A program made the position numbers and the translations under genes. Below, in pieces: positions 1-9,630 of a stretch of DNA of 64,000 nt (the first letter of the stretch is position 1; each line of letters starts with the position of its first letter). Source of the stretch: Bacteroidales bacterium UBA1189 (lineage in GTDB: Bacteria; Bacteroidota; Bacteroidia; Bacteroidales; Bacteroidaceae); contig DBYJ01000026.1 of NCBI GenBank assembly GCA_002309805.1, positions 34,738 to 98,737 of the forward strand, read 5' to 3'. Under the pieces are notes generated by a model that saw only the letters and a list, made by a program, of their open reading frames with translations, searched no databases and was not told the DNA's origin.

Positions 1-1958
1 AACTCGACCCCGTCATCGGACGTGACAAAGAGATAGAACGTCTGGCACAAATCCTTAGCCGACGGAAGAAAAACAACCCCATGCTGATCGGTGAGCCTGG
101 TGTGGGCAAATCTGCCATTGTCGAGGGACTGGCCATGCGCATCGTCGAGCGCCGCGTTTCCCGCATGCTCTACGACCGCCGAGTCGTGTCACTTGACATG
201 GGTGCCGTCGTCGCCGGAACTAAATACCGCGGACAATTCGAGGAGCGCATCCGCGCTATTATCAACGAGTTGAAAAACAATCCCGACATCATCCTCTTCA
301 TTGACGAAATCCACAACATCGTCGGTGCCGGCAATGCCAGCGGTAGCATGGATGCAGCCAATCTGCTGAAACCCGCTCTGGCTCGCGGCGAAATAAAGTG
401 CATCGGTGCCACCACACTGAACGAATACCGCAACAGCATTGAGAAAGACGGCGCCTTGGAACGCCGTTTCCAGAAGGTACTCGTCGAACAAACCACTGTC
501 GATGAGACAATTCAGATACTCCGCAACATCCACGACCGCTACGAGGAGCACCATAATGTGCGCTACACCGACGAGGCACTGGAAGCCTGCGTCAAACTTT
601 CGGAACGCTACATCACCGACCGCTCATTCCCCGATAAAGCCATTGACGTGATGGACGAAGTGGGCTCACGAGCTCATTTGGGACAAGTAATGGCTTCTCC
701 CGAAATGGAGCAAAAGGAACGTGAACTGGCAGAAATCACGGCAAAGAAAAACGAGGCTGTCAAAACCCAGCACTTTGAGGAAGCCGCCGAACTCCGTGAC
801 AAGGAAAAACATCTTCAGGAAGAGCTGGAGGTGATGTCCCTGCAATGGACGGAGCAACACCGCGACGAGGAACGCATCACCATCGACGAGGAACGTGTGG
901 CGGAGGTTGTTTCTATGATGTCAGGAATCCCCGTGCAGCGTATTGCCCAAGCTGAGGGCATCCGGCTGAAGGGAATGAAGGCAGAGCTGAACAAACGTGT
1001 TGTCGCCCAACAGCCTGCCATTGAGAAACTTGTCCGTGCCATCCAGCGTAACCGCGTGGGGCTGAAAGACCCCAACCACCCCATCGGCACCTTTATGTTC
1101 CTCGGTCCGACGGGTGTCGGCAAGACGCTGTTGGCCAAGGAGCTCGCTGCCTATATGTTCGGCACCGTGGATGCCCTCATTCGCATCGATATGAGCGAGT
1201 ATATGGAGAAATTCACCGTCAGTCGGCTCATCGGAGCCCCTCCGGGCTATGTGGGCTACGAAGAAGGTGGACAGCTGACGGAGCGTGTTCGTCGTCGCCC
1301 CTACTCTATCGTTCTGCTCGATGAAATAGAGAAAGCTCACCCCGACGTCTTCAACATTCTGCTGCAAGTCACCGACGAAGGACGCCTCACCGACAGCTAC
1401 GGACGTGTTGTCGATTTCCGCAATACCGTCATCATCATGACCAGCAATGTCGGCTCACGACAGCTGAAGGACTTTGGACGCGGCATCGGATTCAGCACCC
1501 AAGCTCATGTGAGCGATAAGGAGCTATCGCGCAGCGTCATACAGAAAGCCCTTAATAGAACGTTCTCACCCGAATTCATCAACCGCATCGACGAAATCAT
1601 CACCTTTGATCCACTCGACAAGGAAGCTATTTCCTGCATCGTCGATATCGAAGTGGACAAACTCGTCAACCGCATTGCTGCCCTGGGAACGAAGGTAGAA
1701 GTGGAAGCTTCCGCTCGTCAGTTCCTTGCTACGAAGGGCTACGATCCGCAGTTCGGTGCCCGCCCCCTGAAGCGTGCCGTGCAAAACTATCTGGAGGATG
1801 AGCTCTCGGAACTGCTGATTGAGCAGTCACCCTCCCCCACTTCCGTCGTGGTTGTCACCGCCTCGGAAGGTGCAGAGAAACTGAGCTTAACAGTCAATAC
1901 ACCTAATGACCTTAACACCCCGGAAGACGCTAATGACTCAGCAGAAAGTAAAATCTAA
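1..1958 (+). CDS. clpC: ClpC-type AAA+ unfoldase, 5' end outside window
   Basis: The reading frame is open from the first bases of the window, so the N-terminal Clp_N domain lies upstream. What remains is the first AAA+ module (Walker [10 protein letters not shown] near base 90, Walker [10 protein letters not shown] near 290), a coiled middle region with a UVR-like [11 protein letters not shown] segment near 775, and the second AAA+ module (GPTGVGKT near 1105, LLDEIEKA near 1315, sensor-2 [10 protein letters not shown] near 1757). The UVR-like middle, instead of a long ClpB M-domain, points to ClpC, the ATP-driven partner that feeds proteins to ClpP in the cytoplasm. The family assignment is secure; ClpC rather than ClpB is inferred from the short middle region. 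The tail after the D2 small domain is Ser/Thr/Asn rich and not conserved. Confidence 0.9.
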   Translation, partial: LDPVIGRDKEIERLAQILSRRKKNNPMLIGEPGVGKSAIVEGLAMRIVERRVSRMLYDRRVVSLDMGAVVAGTKYRGQFEERIRAIINELKNNPDIILFIDEIHNIVGAGNASGSMDAANLLKPALARGEIKCIGATTLNEYRNSIEKDGALERRFQKVLVEQTTVDETIQILRNIHDRYEEHHNVRYTDEALEACVKLSERYITDRSFPDKAIDVMDEVGSRAHLGQVMASPEMEQKERELAEITAKKNEAVKTQHFEEAAELRDKEKHLQEELEVMSLQWTEQHRDEERITIDEERVAEVVSMMSGIPVQRIAQAEGIRLKGMKAELNKRVVAQQPAIEKLVRAIQRNRVGLKDPNHPIGTFMFLGPTGVGKTLLAKELAAYMFGTVDALIRIDMSEYMEKFTVSRLIGAPPGYVGYEEGGQLTERVRRRPYSIVLLDEIEKAHPDVFNILLQVTDEGRLTDSYGRVVDFRNTVIIMTSNVGSRQLKDFGRGIGFSTQAHVSDKELSRSVIQKALNRTFSPEFINRIDEIITFDPLDKEAISCIVDIEVDKLVNRIAALGTKVEVEASARQFLATKGYDPQFGARPLKRAVQNYLEDELSELLIEQSPSPTSVVVVTASEGAEKLSLTVNTPNDLNTPEDANDSAESKI

Positions 1959-1973
1959 AAAACCACATAAACC

Positions 1974-2948
1974 ATGAGAGAGATTAAGACCATTGGAGTG
2001 CTAACTTCCGGCGGCGATGCTCCCGGAATGAATGCAGCCATCCGTGCGGTGACACGAGCTGCTATTTCCAACGGATGGAAAGTAAAAGCCATCTACCGAG
2101 GCTACGAGGGCCTTATCAATAATGAAATCAAGGACTTCACCACAGAGAGTGTCAGCAACACCATCCAGCGTGGCGGCACCATCCTCAAAACCGCTCGCAG
2201 CAAGGATTTCATGACACCCGAGGGACGGAAAAAAGCCCATGCCAACATGCGTTCACACGGCATAGATGCCCTAATCGTCATAGGTGGAAACGGCTCATTG
2301 GCAGGGGCTCAGGCTTTTGCCCGTGAGTTTGATGTGCCCTGCATCGGACTGCCCGGGACCATCGACAACGACCTCTACGGCACCGACAGTACCATCGGCT
2401 ACGACACCGCCCTCAACACCATCATGGACTGCGTGGACAAAATTCGCGACACGGCAACCTCCCACGACCGCATCTTCTTCGTCGAGGTGATGGGACGCGA
2501 CGCTGGCTTCCTTGCCCAGAACAGCGCCATTGCCGCTGGAGCCGAAGCCGCCATCATCCCCGAGGACGATACGGACATCGACCAACTGGCACAATTCATC
2601 GGACGTGGCATTCGTAAGAGCAAGAACAGCAGCATCGTCATCGTCTCCGAAAAGGACGGAGGTGCCATGCACTATGCCGAACGTGTACGCAAGGAATATC
2701 CCCAGTACGATGTCCGCGTCACCATTCTCGGGCACTTGCAGCGTGGTGGCACTCCGACGGCACACGACCGTATTCTGGCTTCCAGACTCGGTGTGGCTGC
2801 CATCGAAGCACTCAAAGAGGGACAGCGCAACGTGATGATTGGCATCAAGAACGACCAGATTGTCTATGTCCCCATCGAAAGGGCTATCAAAATCAATAAG
2901 CCCATCGACCGCGAGCTTATCAACGTTCTGACCGTACTCTCCATCTGA
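1974..2948 (+). CDS. pfkA: ATP-dependent 6-phosphofructokinase
   Basis: Converts fructose 6-phosphate to fructose 1,6-bisphosphate, the committed step of glycolysis. At 324 residues it has bacterial PfkA length. The phosphate-binding start [14 protein letters not shown], the catalytic PGTIDND loop (about residues 126-132), EVMGRDAG and HLQRGGTP are all present. The nucleotide loop reads GGNGS (104-108) instead of the usual GGDGS. Its second Gly, equivalent to Gly104 of E. coli, argues for ATP rather than pyrophosphate, but the metal-contacting Asp is Asn. It lies 15 bp after clpC and its TGA overlaps the next ATG by one base, so translation of the next gene is probably coupled. Confidence 0.93.
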   Translation: MREIKTIGVLTSGGDAPGMNAAIRAVTRAAISNGWKVKAIYRGYEGLINNEIKDFTTESVSNTIQRGGTILKTARSKDFMTPEGRKKAHANMRSHGIDALIVIGGNGSLAGAQAFAREFDVPCIGLPGTIDNDLYGTDSTIGYDTALNTIMDCVDKIRDTATSHDRIFFVEVMGRDAGFLAQNSAIAAGAEAAIIPEDDTDIDQLAQFIGRGIRKSKNSSIVIVSEKDGGAMHYAERVRKEYPQYDVRVTILGHLQRGGTPTAHDRILASRLGVAAIEALKEGQRNVMIGIKNDQIVYVPIERAIKINKPIDRELINVLTVLSI

Positions 2949-3439
2949 TGATTGGGCAGCCACAAGTCTATGAGCGGCTTAAGGAGCTCGGCATCCCCTT
3001 CATCTACACTGAGCACCCCGCCACCCCTACTATTGAGGACGGCCGTCCCTATTGGGGCAGTCTTCCAGGTACCCATTGCAAGAACCTCTTCTTCCGCAAC
3101 CACAAGGGAAACAGACATTATCTGGTTGTCTTTCAATGCGACCACAACATGGGCATCCACGATTTGGAGCATCTGCTCCATCAGGGGAAGCTCAGTCTGG
3201 CTTCCGAATGGCGCATGGAAAAATATCTCGGCTTGAAGCCCGGCTCCGTCAGTCCCTTCGGATTGATTAACGATGCCGAGCATCACGTCTATGTCTTCCT
3301 CGACGAGAATCTGAAGAACTACACCCACCTCTCCTTCCATCCCAACGACAACCGCGCCTCGCTCAACATCAGTCTGGAGGATTTCATCCGCTACATGGAC
3401 GCTTCGGGCAATGGTTACGAGTGGATTAAACTCTACTGA
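2948..3439 (+). CDS. Prolyl-tRNA editing protein, ProX/PrdX (YbaK-like) family
   Basis: A 163-residue protein of the YbaK/ProX deacylase family, which hydrolyses alanine wrongly attached to tRNA-Pro. The signature core is visible: PATPTIEDG near residue 24, then HCKNLFFRNHKG with the conserved Lys45, and the C-terminal GSVSPFGLIND. No signal peptide, so it is cytoplasmic. It overlaps the pfkA stop by one base and is followed with no gap by the next gene, giving a tight pfkA-ProX-M15 string. The substrate is inferred from the family. Confidence 0.87.
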   Translation: MIGQPQVYERLKELGIPFIYTEHPATPTIEDGRPYWGSLPGTHCKNLFFRNHKGNRHYLVVFQCDHNMGIHDLEHLLHQGKLSLASEWRMEKYLGLKPGSVSPFGLINDAEHHVYVFLDENLKNYTHLSFHPNDNRASLNISLEDFIRYMDASGNGYEWIKLY

Positions 3440-4081
3440 ATGAAGCGTTTCCGGCTCTTCCTTCCCTTGCTGCTGATTCCCCTTCTGGCCATTGCCGAGG
3501 AGCGGGAAGCCGCGTTCACCTCCTCCCCTATCGACTCTGTGGTGTTTGCTCGGATGAAGGGCAGATCGTACAAGGACGACTGCACCATTCCGCTCTGCGA
3601 GCTGCGCTATCTGCGGGTGCTCCATTACGATTTCGAGGGGAATGTCCGAACAGGTGAAATCGTATGCAACAAATCCATTTGCAACGATTTACTGGAAATC
3701 TTTGAAGCACTTTATAATGCCCGCTACCCCATCGAACGCATCACACTCATCGACGATTACGATGCCGACGACGAACGTTCCATGACAGCCAACAACACCT
3801 CGTGTTTCAACTTCCGCACCATAGCCGGCACGCAGAAACTCTCAAAGCATAGCCAGGGCATGGCCATTGACATAAATCCGCTCTATAATCCCTACGTCGT
3901 CACCCGCTCGGGCCGCACGGTCGTCAGCCCTGCAGCCGGAAAGGCCTATGCCAACCGCAGCCGCTCCTTCCCCCACAAGATTGACCGCAACGACCTCTGC
4001 TACCGCTTATTCATCGAGCATGGTTTCCACTGGGGCGGAGCCTGGCGCAGCAGCAAGGACTATCAGCACTTCGAGAAATAA
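3440..4081 (+). CDS. Secreted M15-family D-Ala-D-Ala carboxypeptidase-like protein
   Basis: A 213-residue exported protein: hydrophobic signal MKRFRLFLPLLLIPLLAIAE, then a C-terminal M15 peptidase fold. The metal site is recognisable as SKHSQGMAID (His near 137, Asp near 144) with the last ligand in YQHFEK at the extreme C terminus (His near 210), and the HGFHWGG strand just before it. Families of this type trim peptidoglycan stem peptides in the periplasm. The ATG follows the preceding TGA directly, so it is probably translated from the same message. Exact cleavage specificity cannot be read from the sequence. Confidence 0.8.
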   Translation: MKRFRLFLPLLLIPLLAIAEEREAAFTSSPIDSVVFARMKGRSYKDDCTIPLCELRYLRVLHYDFEGNVRTGEIVCNKSICNDLLEIFEALYNARYPIERITLIDDYDADDERSMTANNTSCFNFRTIAGTQKLSKHSQGMAIDINPLYNPYVVTRSGRTVVSPAAGKAYANRSRSFPHKIDRNDLCYRLFIEHGFHWGGAWRSSKDYQHFEK

Positions 4082-4093
4082 TCCTCTCCCCTC

Positions 4094-4171
4094 TCCTTTA
4101 ACCTTCTTAACTCCTTAACCCCTTAACCTTTAACCCTTAACCTTTAACCGCTAACCCTTAACCTTTATCCC
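4094..4171 (+). repeat. CCTTAACC / CTTTAACC low-complexity run
   Basis: The gap after the M15 gene is an almost pure run of degenerate 7-8 base words such as ccttaacc, ctttaacc and cttctta. It covers the end of the convergent symporter gene. No hairpin terminator is visible in it. It may be a slippage-grown simple repeat. Confidence 0.6.
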
Positions 4172-5338
4172 CTTTCCCCCCTTCTTTATCCTATCCACAA
4201 TCAGCGCGATGGCTCCGTCGCCCGTGACGTTGCCCGCCGTGCCGAAGCTGTCGATGGCCATATAGATGGCAATGACGATGCCCTGCATGCTGGCATCGAA
4301 CCCCAGCATAGAGCTGATGAGCCCCAGCGCCGCCATGATGGCCCCTCCCGGCACACCCGGCGCCGCCACCATCGTGATGCCGCACATCAGCACAAAGCCA
4401 GCATACGTCTGGAAATCCACCGGCATGCCCAGGCTCAGCGAGATAGCATAGCAGCATGCCACAATCTTCAGTATGCTGCACGGCATGTGGATGGTGGCAC
4501 AGAGCGGCACCGTGAAGTCAGCCACATCGGGCGAAACGCCGTTTTTCTTCGTCTGCGCCAGCGTCACGGGGATGGTGGCAGCGCTCGACGACGTACCCAG
4601 CGCCGTCACGTAAGCCGGCATCATCGTCCACAGCGTCCTGAAGGGATTCCTGCGGGCGATGATCCCCGCCAGACAGAACTGCAGTACCAGCACCGTCACG
4701 TGCATGGCAATGATGATGAGGATAATCTTGATGAACATGCCCATCACGGCCGCCACATTCCCCTCGGCGCCCATTTTCAGGAAGATGCCGAAGATGTAGA
4801 TCGGCAGGAAGGGGATGATGACTCGCGTGATGACGGTCGTCACGATGCCGCGGAAATCCTCCATGCCCCGCTTCAGGGCCGTGCCGCTTGTAGCCACAAT
4901 GCCCAGACCGATGATGAACGCCAGCACCAGCGCCGTCGTGACGTTGATGAACGAAGGCATTTCCACCGTGAAATAGGGCGCCAGTCCACCGCTCATGTCA
5001 ATGCCGGCAAGGGCCGGGGCCGCGCTCCCTATCAGCGAGGGATACACCACCGAGCACGTCGCCCACGAAAACAGCCCCGACAGCACCGTCGAGACATACG
5101 CTATCAGCGCCGTGATGAGCAACAGCCGCCCCGCGCCGCGCCCCAGGTCGGCAATGCCGGGAGCAACCAGGCCGATAATAAGCAAGGGGATGAACATCCC
5201 GAGGAAGTTGCTGAAAATACTGTTCACCGTCACGAAAATCCTGACGGCCCACACGGGGAAGAACAACGAGCACACAATACCCAGCCCGATGGCAATGAGA
5301 ATCCTCGGTAGCAGCGACAATCTGAATGGCTTCTTCAT
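4151..5338 (-). CDS. Dicarboxylate/amino acid:cation symporter (DAACS family)
   Basis: Integral inner-membrane secondary transporter related to GltP/SstT/DctA, importing an acidic amino acid, serine/threonine or C4-dicarboxylate with a cation. Multiple hydrophobic helices are followed by the serine-rich re-entrant motif SSSAATIPVTL and, near the C terminus, GNVTGDGAIALIVDRI, which carries the cation/substrate residues of helix 8. The frame extends upstream to a TTG at 5359, but that TTG lies inside the -7 promoter box, so the start is set at the ATG at 5338 (MKKPFRLSL); an ATG at 5350 is also possible. Substrate is not determinable from sequence alone. Confidence 0.88.
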   Translation of the reverse strand: MKKPFRLSLLPRILIAIGLGIVCSLFFPVWAVRIFVTVNSIFSNFLGMFIPLLIIGLVAPGIADLGRGAGRLLLITALIAYVSTVLSGLFSWATCSVVYPSLIGSAAPALAGIDMSGGLAPYFTVEMPSFINVTTALVLAFIIGLGIVATSGTALKRGMEDFRGIVTTVITRVIIPFLPIYIFGIFLKMGAEGNVAAVMGMFIKIILIIIAMHVTVLVLQFCLAGIIARRNPFRTLWTMMPAYVTALGTSSSAATIPVTLAQTKKNGVSPDVADFTVPLCATIHMPCSILKIVACCYAISLSLGMPVDFQTYAGFVLMCGITMVAAPGVPGGAIMAALGLISSMLGFDASMQGIVIAIYMAIDSFGTAGNVTGDGAIALIVDRIKKGGKGIKVKG

Positions 5339-5356
5339 TTTTTTCTGCATTTTCTG

Positions 5357-5364
5357 CAAAGATA
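5357..5364 (-). promoter_or_regulatory. -7 box TATCTTTG for the symporter gene
   Basis: On the minus strand TATCTTTG matches the Bacteroidetes -7 consensus TAnnTTTG. No clear TTTG lies at the usual -33 distance. It leaves a leader of only a few bases before the ATG at 5350, or about 15 before 5338. Confidence 0.55.
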
Positions 5365-5378
5365 CGACAAAAACTTCA

Positions 5379-5386
5379 TATATTTG
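5379..5386 (+). promoter_or_regulatory. -7 box TATATTTG for the metallo-hydrolase lipoprotein gene
   Basis: TATATTTG fits TAnnTTTG and lies about 30 bases before the ATG at 5417. Its upstream half overlaps the divergent symporter promoter, so the two genes share a very short control region. Confidence 0.55.
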
Positions 5387-5416
5387 CCGTCGGATTAGAA
5401 AAAAGCATCACCCACT

Positions 5417-6220
5417 ATGAAAAAATTCCACCTCCGCTGGAAGGGCATCGCCCTCCCCTCGCTCCTCGCCCTGATGGGCCTCCATTCACTCACCGCCTGC
5501 GGCAGCCACCAGCCCAAGGACGCGTCAAGCACCGCCGACACGGCCGAGGTTGACGTCTTCAAGACCAAGAGCGGCAAGACCATCCGTTTTCACGCCCTCA
5601 TGCACGGCAGCATCCGCATCGAATACGACGGCAAGGAAATCGAGGTCGACCCCGTCCGCAAGCTGGGCGAGCGTACCATCGACTTTGCCGCCCTGCCCAA
5701 GGCCGACTACATCTTCGTCACCCACGAGCATGGCGACCACCTCGACGCCGAGGCCATCCGGCTGCTCACCGATGAGAAGACGCGCCTCATTACCAACCAG
5801 CGCTGCGCCGAGAAGCTCGGCAAGGGCGAAGTGATGGCCAACGGCGACCACCTGAAGCTGTCCGACGACTTCTACGTCAAGGCCGTGCCCGCCTACAACT
5901 ACACCGAGGGACGCACCCAGTTCCATCCCCAGGGGCGCGACAACGGCTTCGTCCTCACCATCGACGGCCTCCACATCTACATCGCCGGCGACACCGAGGA
6001 CATCCCCGAGATGAAAGAGCTCCACGACATCGGCATCGACGTCGCCTTCCTGCCCTGCAACCAGCCCTACACCATGACGCCCGAGCAGCTCGTCCGCGCC
6101 GCGCGCATCGTCCGCCCCCGCGTCATCTTCCCCTACCACTACGGCCAGACCGACGTCACCGTCATCCCCACTCTGCTGAAGAACGACGACATCGACGTCC
6201 GCATCCGCCACTACGAGTAG
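5417..6220 (+). CDS. Metallo-beta-lactamase-fold lipoprotein hydrolase (UlaG-like)
   Basis: A 267-residue exported protein. The N terminus has a positively charged, hydrophobic signal ending in the lipobox LTAC (Cys near 28), so it should be a lipoprotein. The mature part has the MBL metal motif THEHGDHLD (about residues 102-110), a later HPQGRDNGFV and AGDT block, and a terminal FPYHYGQTD, matching the UlaG-like/YtnP-like branch of small-molecule hydrolases. Such enzymes bind two metals; the substrate here is unknown. Codons are strikingly C-ending compared with neighbours. It stands alone, divergent from the symporter. Confidence 0.8.
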   Translation: MKKFHLRWKGIALPSLLALMGLHSLTACGSHQPKDASSTADTAEVDVFKTKSGKTIRFHALMHGSIRIEYDGKEIEVDPVRKLGERTIDFAALPKADYIFVTHEHGDHLDAEAIRLLTDEKTRLITNQRCAEKLGKGEVMANGDHLKLSDDFYVKAVPAYNYTEGRTQFHPQGRDNGFVLTIDGLHIYIAGDTEDIPEMKELHDIGIDVAFLPCNQPYTMTPEQLVRAARIVRPRVIFPYHYGQTDVTVIPTLLKNDDIDVRIRHYE

Positions 6221-6279
6221 AGAAGGATTGACAAACGCATCCCTTGTAAGTGGCTCGCCTCTACTTCGGCATGAACAGC

Positions 6280-6328
6280 ATCAAACGCTAATTTGCCAGA
6301 ATCAAACTCTAATTTTTTAGAGTTAAAC
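6280..6328. repeat. 21-bp tandem array, ATCAAAC family (copy 1)
   Basis: The word atcaaac or gttaaac begins at 6280, 6301 and 6322, exactly 21 bases apart, with AT-rich fill between. The same words occur in the reverse orientation and with the same period at 60123-60195. Confidence 0.7.
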
Positions 6329-6471
6329 TCTGCAGACATAAAGGTTAACGCTATGCAGTTACATTATGCTTCTATTTTTCTAAAAAATTTAGAAAAAGAA
6401 GTATTTCAAAAGATATACATAAAAAAGACGTTTTTTTTCGTTGAAAATCGCGAAAATAGGAAAAAAGTCCG

Positions 6472-6479
6472 TACCTTCG
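6472..6479 (+). promoter_or_regulatory. Probable -7 box TACCTTCG for the outer-membrane/pot transcript
   Basis: TACCTTCG is one base from TAnnTTTG and is the best match upstream of 6574. No TTTG is found at the ideal -33 distance. It would give a leader of about 90 bases. Confidence 0.4.
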
Positions 6480-6573
6480 CAGCCGAAAATAGTTTAACTG
6501 CTAAAAACTTTGTTCAAACAATCAAAAAAAGTTCACCAACAATTAACAATTTAACAAGCACAATTCGTTAGAA

Positions 6574-7374
6574 ATGAAGAAAGTCTATTTTGCAGCCGTA
6601 GCTGCTTTTGTGATGGTTTCAGCGAGTGTCAACGCCCAGGAGGTTACGGTCTTTGAGGGCGGTAATGACGTTGTATCCTCTGATCTCACCCTTAGCGAGG
6701 TGGGAGTAAGCACCAGCTATCTCTGGCGTGGTCAGGAACTGAGCGGCCTGAATGTCCGGGGCGACCTCAGTGCAAACTTCGAGGCGGGGGATTTCTCGGC
6801 AGGCATCGGCACTTGGTTCATCCATGCTTTCCAGGAGAGCATCTACGGACCGCTGATGAAGCGCGGCTATCAGGAGTGGGACCTTTATGCCTACCTGGGC
6901 TACGGCGGACTGACGCTGACTCTGACGGATTATATGGATAACTCGGATGCCCCCTACTTCAGCACGGGTCTGAGCAAGGGCACGGGCCATGCCGTTGACG
7001 CTTCGCTGGAGTACAGCTTTGGCGAGAGCTTCCCCCTCACACTGACGTGGAACACCATCCTCCTGGGCGGCGACGACATGGAGGTGCAGCCCTTTTCAAG
7101 CATCGACAAACGCTTCTACAGCAGCTATGTGGAGGCCGCATACGACTTCAACTTTGGCGACTTCCCCGTGGACTTCACGGCTAACGTGGGCTTCATCCCC
7201 TGGACGAGTCCCTACATCGACGAAGCCGAGGGAGCGCACTTTGCATGGCTCGGCCTGCGTGCGGGCTACAACATCCCCTTCCGGGGCACGGAACTCACGC
7301 TGCCCGTCAGCACCACCTTCGGACTGAATCCCACCGACGGACGTTTCCTCTGGAGCTTTGCTATCGGCTTCTAA
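6574..7374 (+). CDS. Putative outer-membrane beta-barrel protein
   Basis: A 266-residue protein with a cleavable signal (MKKVYFAAVAAFVMVSASVNAQ) and alternating polar/aromatic strands such as VSTSYLWRGQEL, SAGIGTWFIHAF and YVEAAYDFNFGDF, ending in the aromatic WSFAIGF typical of barrel proteins. It resembles small TorF-like putative porins in length and strand pattern, though I do not recognise a specific family. Only 12 bases separate its stop from potA, so it is probably the first gene of the polyamine transporter transcript and may supply the outer-membrane passage. That role is inferred from position. Confidence 0.6.
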   Translation: MKKVYFAAVAAFVMVSASVNAQEVTVFEGGNDVVSSDLTLSEVGVSTSYLWRGQELSGLNVRGDLSANFEAGDFSAGIGTWFIHAFQESIYGPLMKRGYQEWDLYAYLGYGGLTLTLTDYMDNSDAPYFSTGLSKGTGHAVDASLEYSFGESFPLTLTWNTILLGGDDMEVQPFSSIDKRFYSSYVEAAYDFNFGDFPVDFTANVGFIPWTSPYIDEAEGAHFAWLGLRAGYNIPFRGTELTLPVSTTFGLNPTDGRFLWSFAIGF

Positions 7375-7386
7375 TTTGGTTTAAGG

Positions 7387-8802
7387 ATGGAGGTTAAAGT
7401 TATGGAAGAGAAGAAAATAGAACCTGAGGGTCACATCATCGACTTTAAGCACGTCTCCAAATGGTTCGGGGAGAAACAGGTGCTGGACGATGTGAACTTG
7501 TACGTGAGAAAGGGAGAATTCGTTACCATCCTGGGCCCCTCGGGATGCGGAAAGACAACCCTGCTCCGCATCCTTGCCGGATTTGAGACGGCATCAGAGG
7601 GAGAAATCCTGCTCGGGGGTGAGGACATCACCCAGACGCCCCCGCACAAGCGCCCGATGAACACGGTGTTCCAGCGCTATGCCCTGTTCCCCCACCTGAA
7701 CGTGTTTGACAACGTTGCTTTCGGACTGAAGCTGCGCGGCATGGCCTCGAAGGAGATGGATGCCGCCGTGCGCAAAGCGCTGAAGATGGTGGGCATGACG
7801 GACTACGAGGAACGCGACGTGAACAGCCTGTCGGGTGGACAGCAGCAGCGTGTGGCCATTGCCCGCGCCATCGTCAACAAGCCCCAGGTGCTGCTCCTCG
7901 ACGAGCCCCTTGCCGCCCTCGACCTGAAGATGCGCAAGGACATGCAGCTCGAACTGAAGGACATGCACAAGACGCTGGGTATCACCTTCATCTATGTCAC
8001 CCACGACCAGGAAGAGGCGCTCACCCTCTCCGACACCATCGTGGTAATGAACGAAGGCGTAATCCAGCAGATCGGCACCCCCACTGACATCTACAACGAG
8101 CCGAAGAACTGCTTTGTGGCAGACTTCATCGGCGAAAGCAACATACTCGAAGGCACCATGCTGGAGGATTGTCTGGTGCGCTTCATGGACAAAGAGTTCA
8201 ACTGCGTTGACACGGGCTTCGACGAAAACGAGCCCGTTGACGTGGTGCTCCGTCCTGAGGACATCTACATCATGCAGCGTAACGAACAGGCCGAACAGTT
8301 CCACGGCATCGTGCAAAGCTGTATCTTCAAAGGTGTACACTACGAAATGATTGTACTGACGCCCGACGGCTACGAAATCATGATTCAGGACTACAACAGC
8401 TTCGAGCCGGGTACGGACGTCAGCCTCATCGTCAAGCCAGCCGACATCCACGTGATGAAGAAAGAGCGTCTCTGCAACACCATTGAGGCCACCGTCGTCG
8501 ACAGCGAACACATCGAGATGTTGGGTGAGAAATTCCAGATTCTCCCCACCGACATCGAACCTGGCACCGAGGTACTTGCCGAAGTGGGATTCGACAAAAT
8601 TGACCTCACGGACTATCAGGAAGACGGCACGGCTGACGGCGATGTGCGGCTCATCATCTACAAGGGCAACCACTACCACCTGACCATCGCCACAGACGAA
8701 GGCCCCTACCTCTATGTCGACACCACCGATGTGTGGGACGACGGTGACCTTGTAGGCATCAACATAAAACCGGAAGACATCAGGATAAAGGTTAAGGATT
8801 AG
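7387..8802 (+). CDS. potA: Spermidine/putrescine ABC transporter ATP-binding protein
   Basis: The ATPase subunit of a polyamine importer on the cytoplasmic face. Walker [10 protein letters not shown] (about 50-58), Q-loop [11 protein letters not shown], signature [15 protein letters not shown] (about 148-162) and Walker [13 protein letters not shown] are all intact. At 471 residues it is about 100 longer than E. coli PotA: after the usual TOBE region ([11 protein letters not shown]) there are further related segments ([11 protein letters not shown], then [11 protein letters not shown] at the end), as if the C-terminal regulatory domain were repeated. An alternative ATG lies five codons downstream. 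First of four co-oriented pot genes. Confidence 0.92.
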   Translation: MEVKVMEEKKIEPEGHIIDFKHVSKWFGEKQVLDDVNLYVRKGEFVTILGPSGCGKTTLLRILAGFETASEGEILLGGEDITQTPPHKRPMNTVFQRYALFPHLNVFDNVAFGLKLRGMASKEMDAAVRKALKMVGMTDYEERDVNSLSGGQQQRVAIARAIVNKPQVLLLDEPLAALDLKMRKDMQLELKDMHKTLGITFIYVTHDQEEALTLSDTIVVMNEGVIQQIGTPTDIYNEPKNCFVADFIGESNILEGTMLEDCLVRFMDKEFNCVDTGFDENEPVDVVLRPEDIYIMQRNEQAEQFHGIVQSCIFKGVHYEMIVLTPDGYEIMIQDYNSFEPGTDVSLIVKPADIHVMKKERLCNTIEATVVDSEHIEMLGEKFQILPTDIEPGTEVLAEVGFDKIDLTDYQEDGTADGDVRLIIYKGNHYHLTIATDEGPYLYVDTTDVWDDGDLVGINIKPEDIRIKVKD

Positions 8803-8816
8803 AGGCAAGTGAAACA

Positions 8817-9611
8817 ATGAATAAAATCATGCGGTATTTCTCCAAGCGAAGCAGCTGGTCACTACCCTACTTCATTTTCCTGCTGCTCTTCGTCGTGCTG
8901 CCTTTGCTGCTGATTGTGCTCTATGCCTTCAGGGACAATCAGGGCCATTTCACGGTCGATAACTTCGTGAAGTTTGTCACGCAGAAAGAGGCGCTTAACA
9001 CGTTCATCTATTCTGTGGGCATTGCCATGGTCACGACAATTCTCTGCATCCTGTTCGGCTACCCAGCTGCCTACATCCTCAGCAACAGCGAGTTCAACAA
9101 GTCGAAGACCACGGTGCTGCTGTTTATCCTGCCCATGTGGGTGAACTTCCTTATCCGTACGCTGGCTACCGTCACGCTGTTCGACATCACGGGTCTTCCG
9201 CTCGGACAGGGCGCGCTTATGTTCGGCCTCGCCTACGATTTCCTGCCCTTCATGATCTACCCCATCTACAACACCATGATGAAGATAGATAAAAGCCTTA
9301 TCGAAGCGGCGCAGGATCTGGGCGCAAGCCGCGCCAAAGTGTTTACGAAGGTCATCTTCCCCCTGAGTCTGCCCGGTGTGCTGAGCGGTGTGCTGATGGT
9401 ATTCTTGCCAACCATCTCGACTTTTGCCATCTCGGAATTGTTGACTATGAACGACATCCAGCTCTTCGGTTCGGTTATCCAAACCTACATCATGCAGAGC
9501 GACACCATGAACTACGGTGCAGCGCTTTCGCTGATTATGCTGCTGATTATCGGCATCACCTCCCTCTTCACGGGTGGCGATGCAGAAAATGAATCCCCTG
9601 GTCTTATTTAA
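8817..9611 (+). CDS. potB: Polyamine ABC transporter permease, PotB type
   Basis: Inner-membrane permease with about six hydrophobic helices and the EAA loop EAAQDLGASRAKVFTKVIFP that contacts the ATPase. Its place directly after potA and before the second permease, and the N-terminal SLPYFIFLLLFVVLPLLLIV helix, fit PotB. At 264 residues it is of normal length. The gap to potA is 14 bases. Confidence 0.9.
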   Translation: MNKIMRYFSKRSSWSLPYFIFLLLFVVLPLLLIVLYAFRDNQGHFTVDNFVKFVTQKEALNTFIYSVGIAMVTTILCILFGYPAAYILSNSEFNKSKTTVLLFILPMWVNFLIRTLATVTLFDITGLPLGQGALMFGLAYDFLPFMIYPIYNTMMKIDKSLIEAAQDLGASRAKVFTKVIFPLSLPGVLSGVLMVFLPTISTFAISELLTMNDIQLFGSVIQTYIMQSDTMNYGAALSLIMLLIIGITSLFTGGDAENESPGLI

Positions 9612-9630
9612 TGAATAAGGAAAACGCACT

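Larger units (their letters stand above)
6221..6573. other. AT-rich intergenic leader with a 21-bp array and a -7 box
   Basis: This gap holds a three-unit 21-bp tandem array (6280-6328), then a long A/T-rich stretch with a degenerate -7 box at 6472-6479 and about 95 bases of leader before the outer-membrane protein gene. An open frame at 6293-6571 exists, but its composition is that of noncoding AT-rich DNA and it runs through the repeat and promoter. Confidence 0.6.

Noticed and set aside
4487..5311. Long plus-strand open frame opposite the symporter
   Set aside because: Rich in His, Arg, Gln and Asp with no hydrophobic core; it is the antisense of a clear transporter gene.
6293..6571. 92-codon open frame before the barrel gene
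   Set aside because: Starts in a tandem array, runs through the promoter region and has noncoding AT-rich composition.
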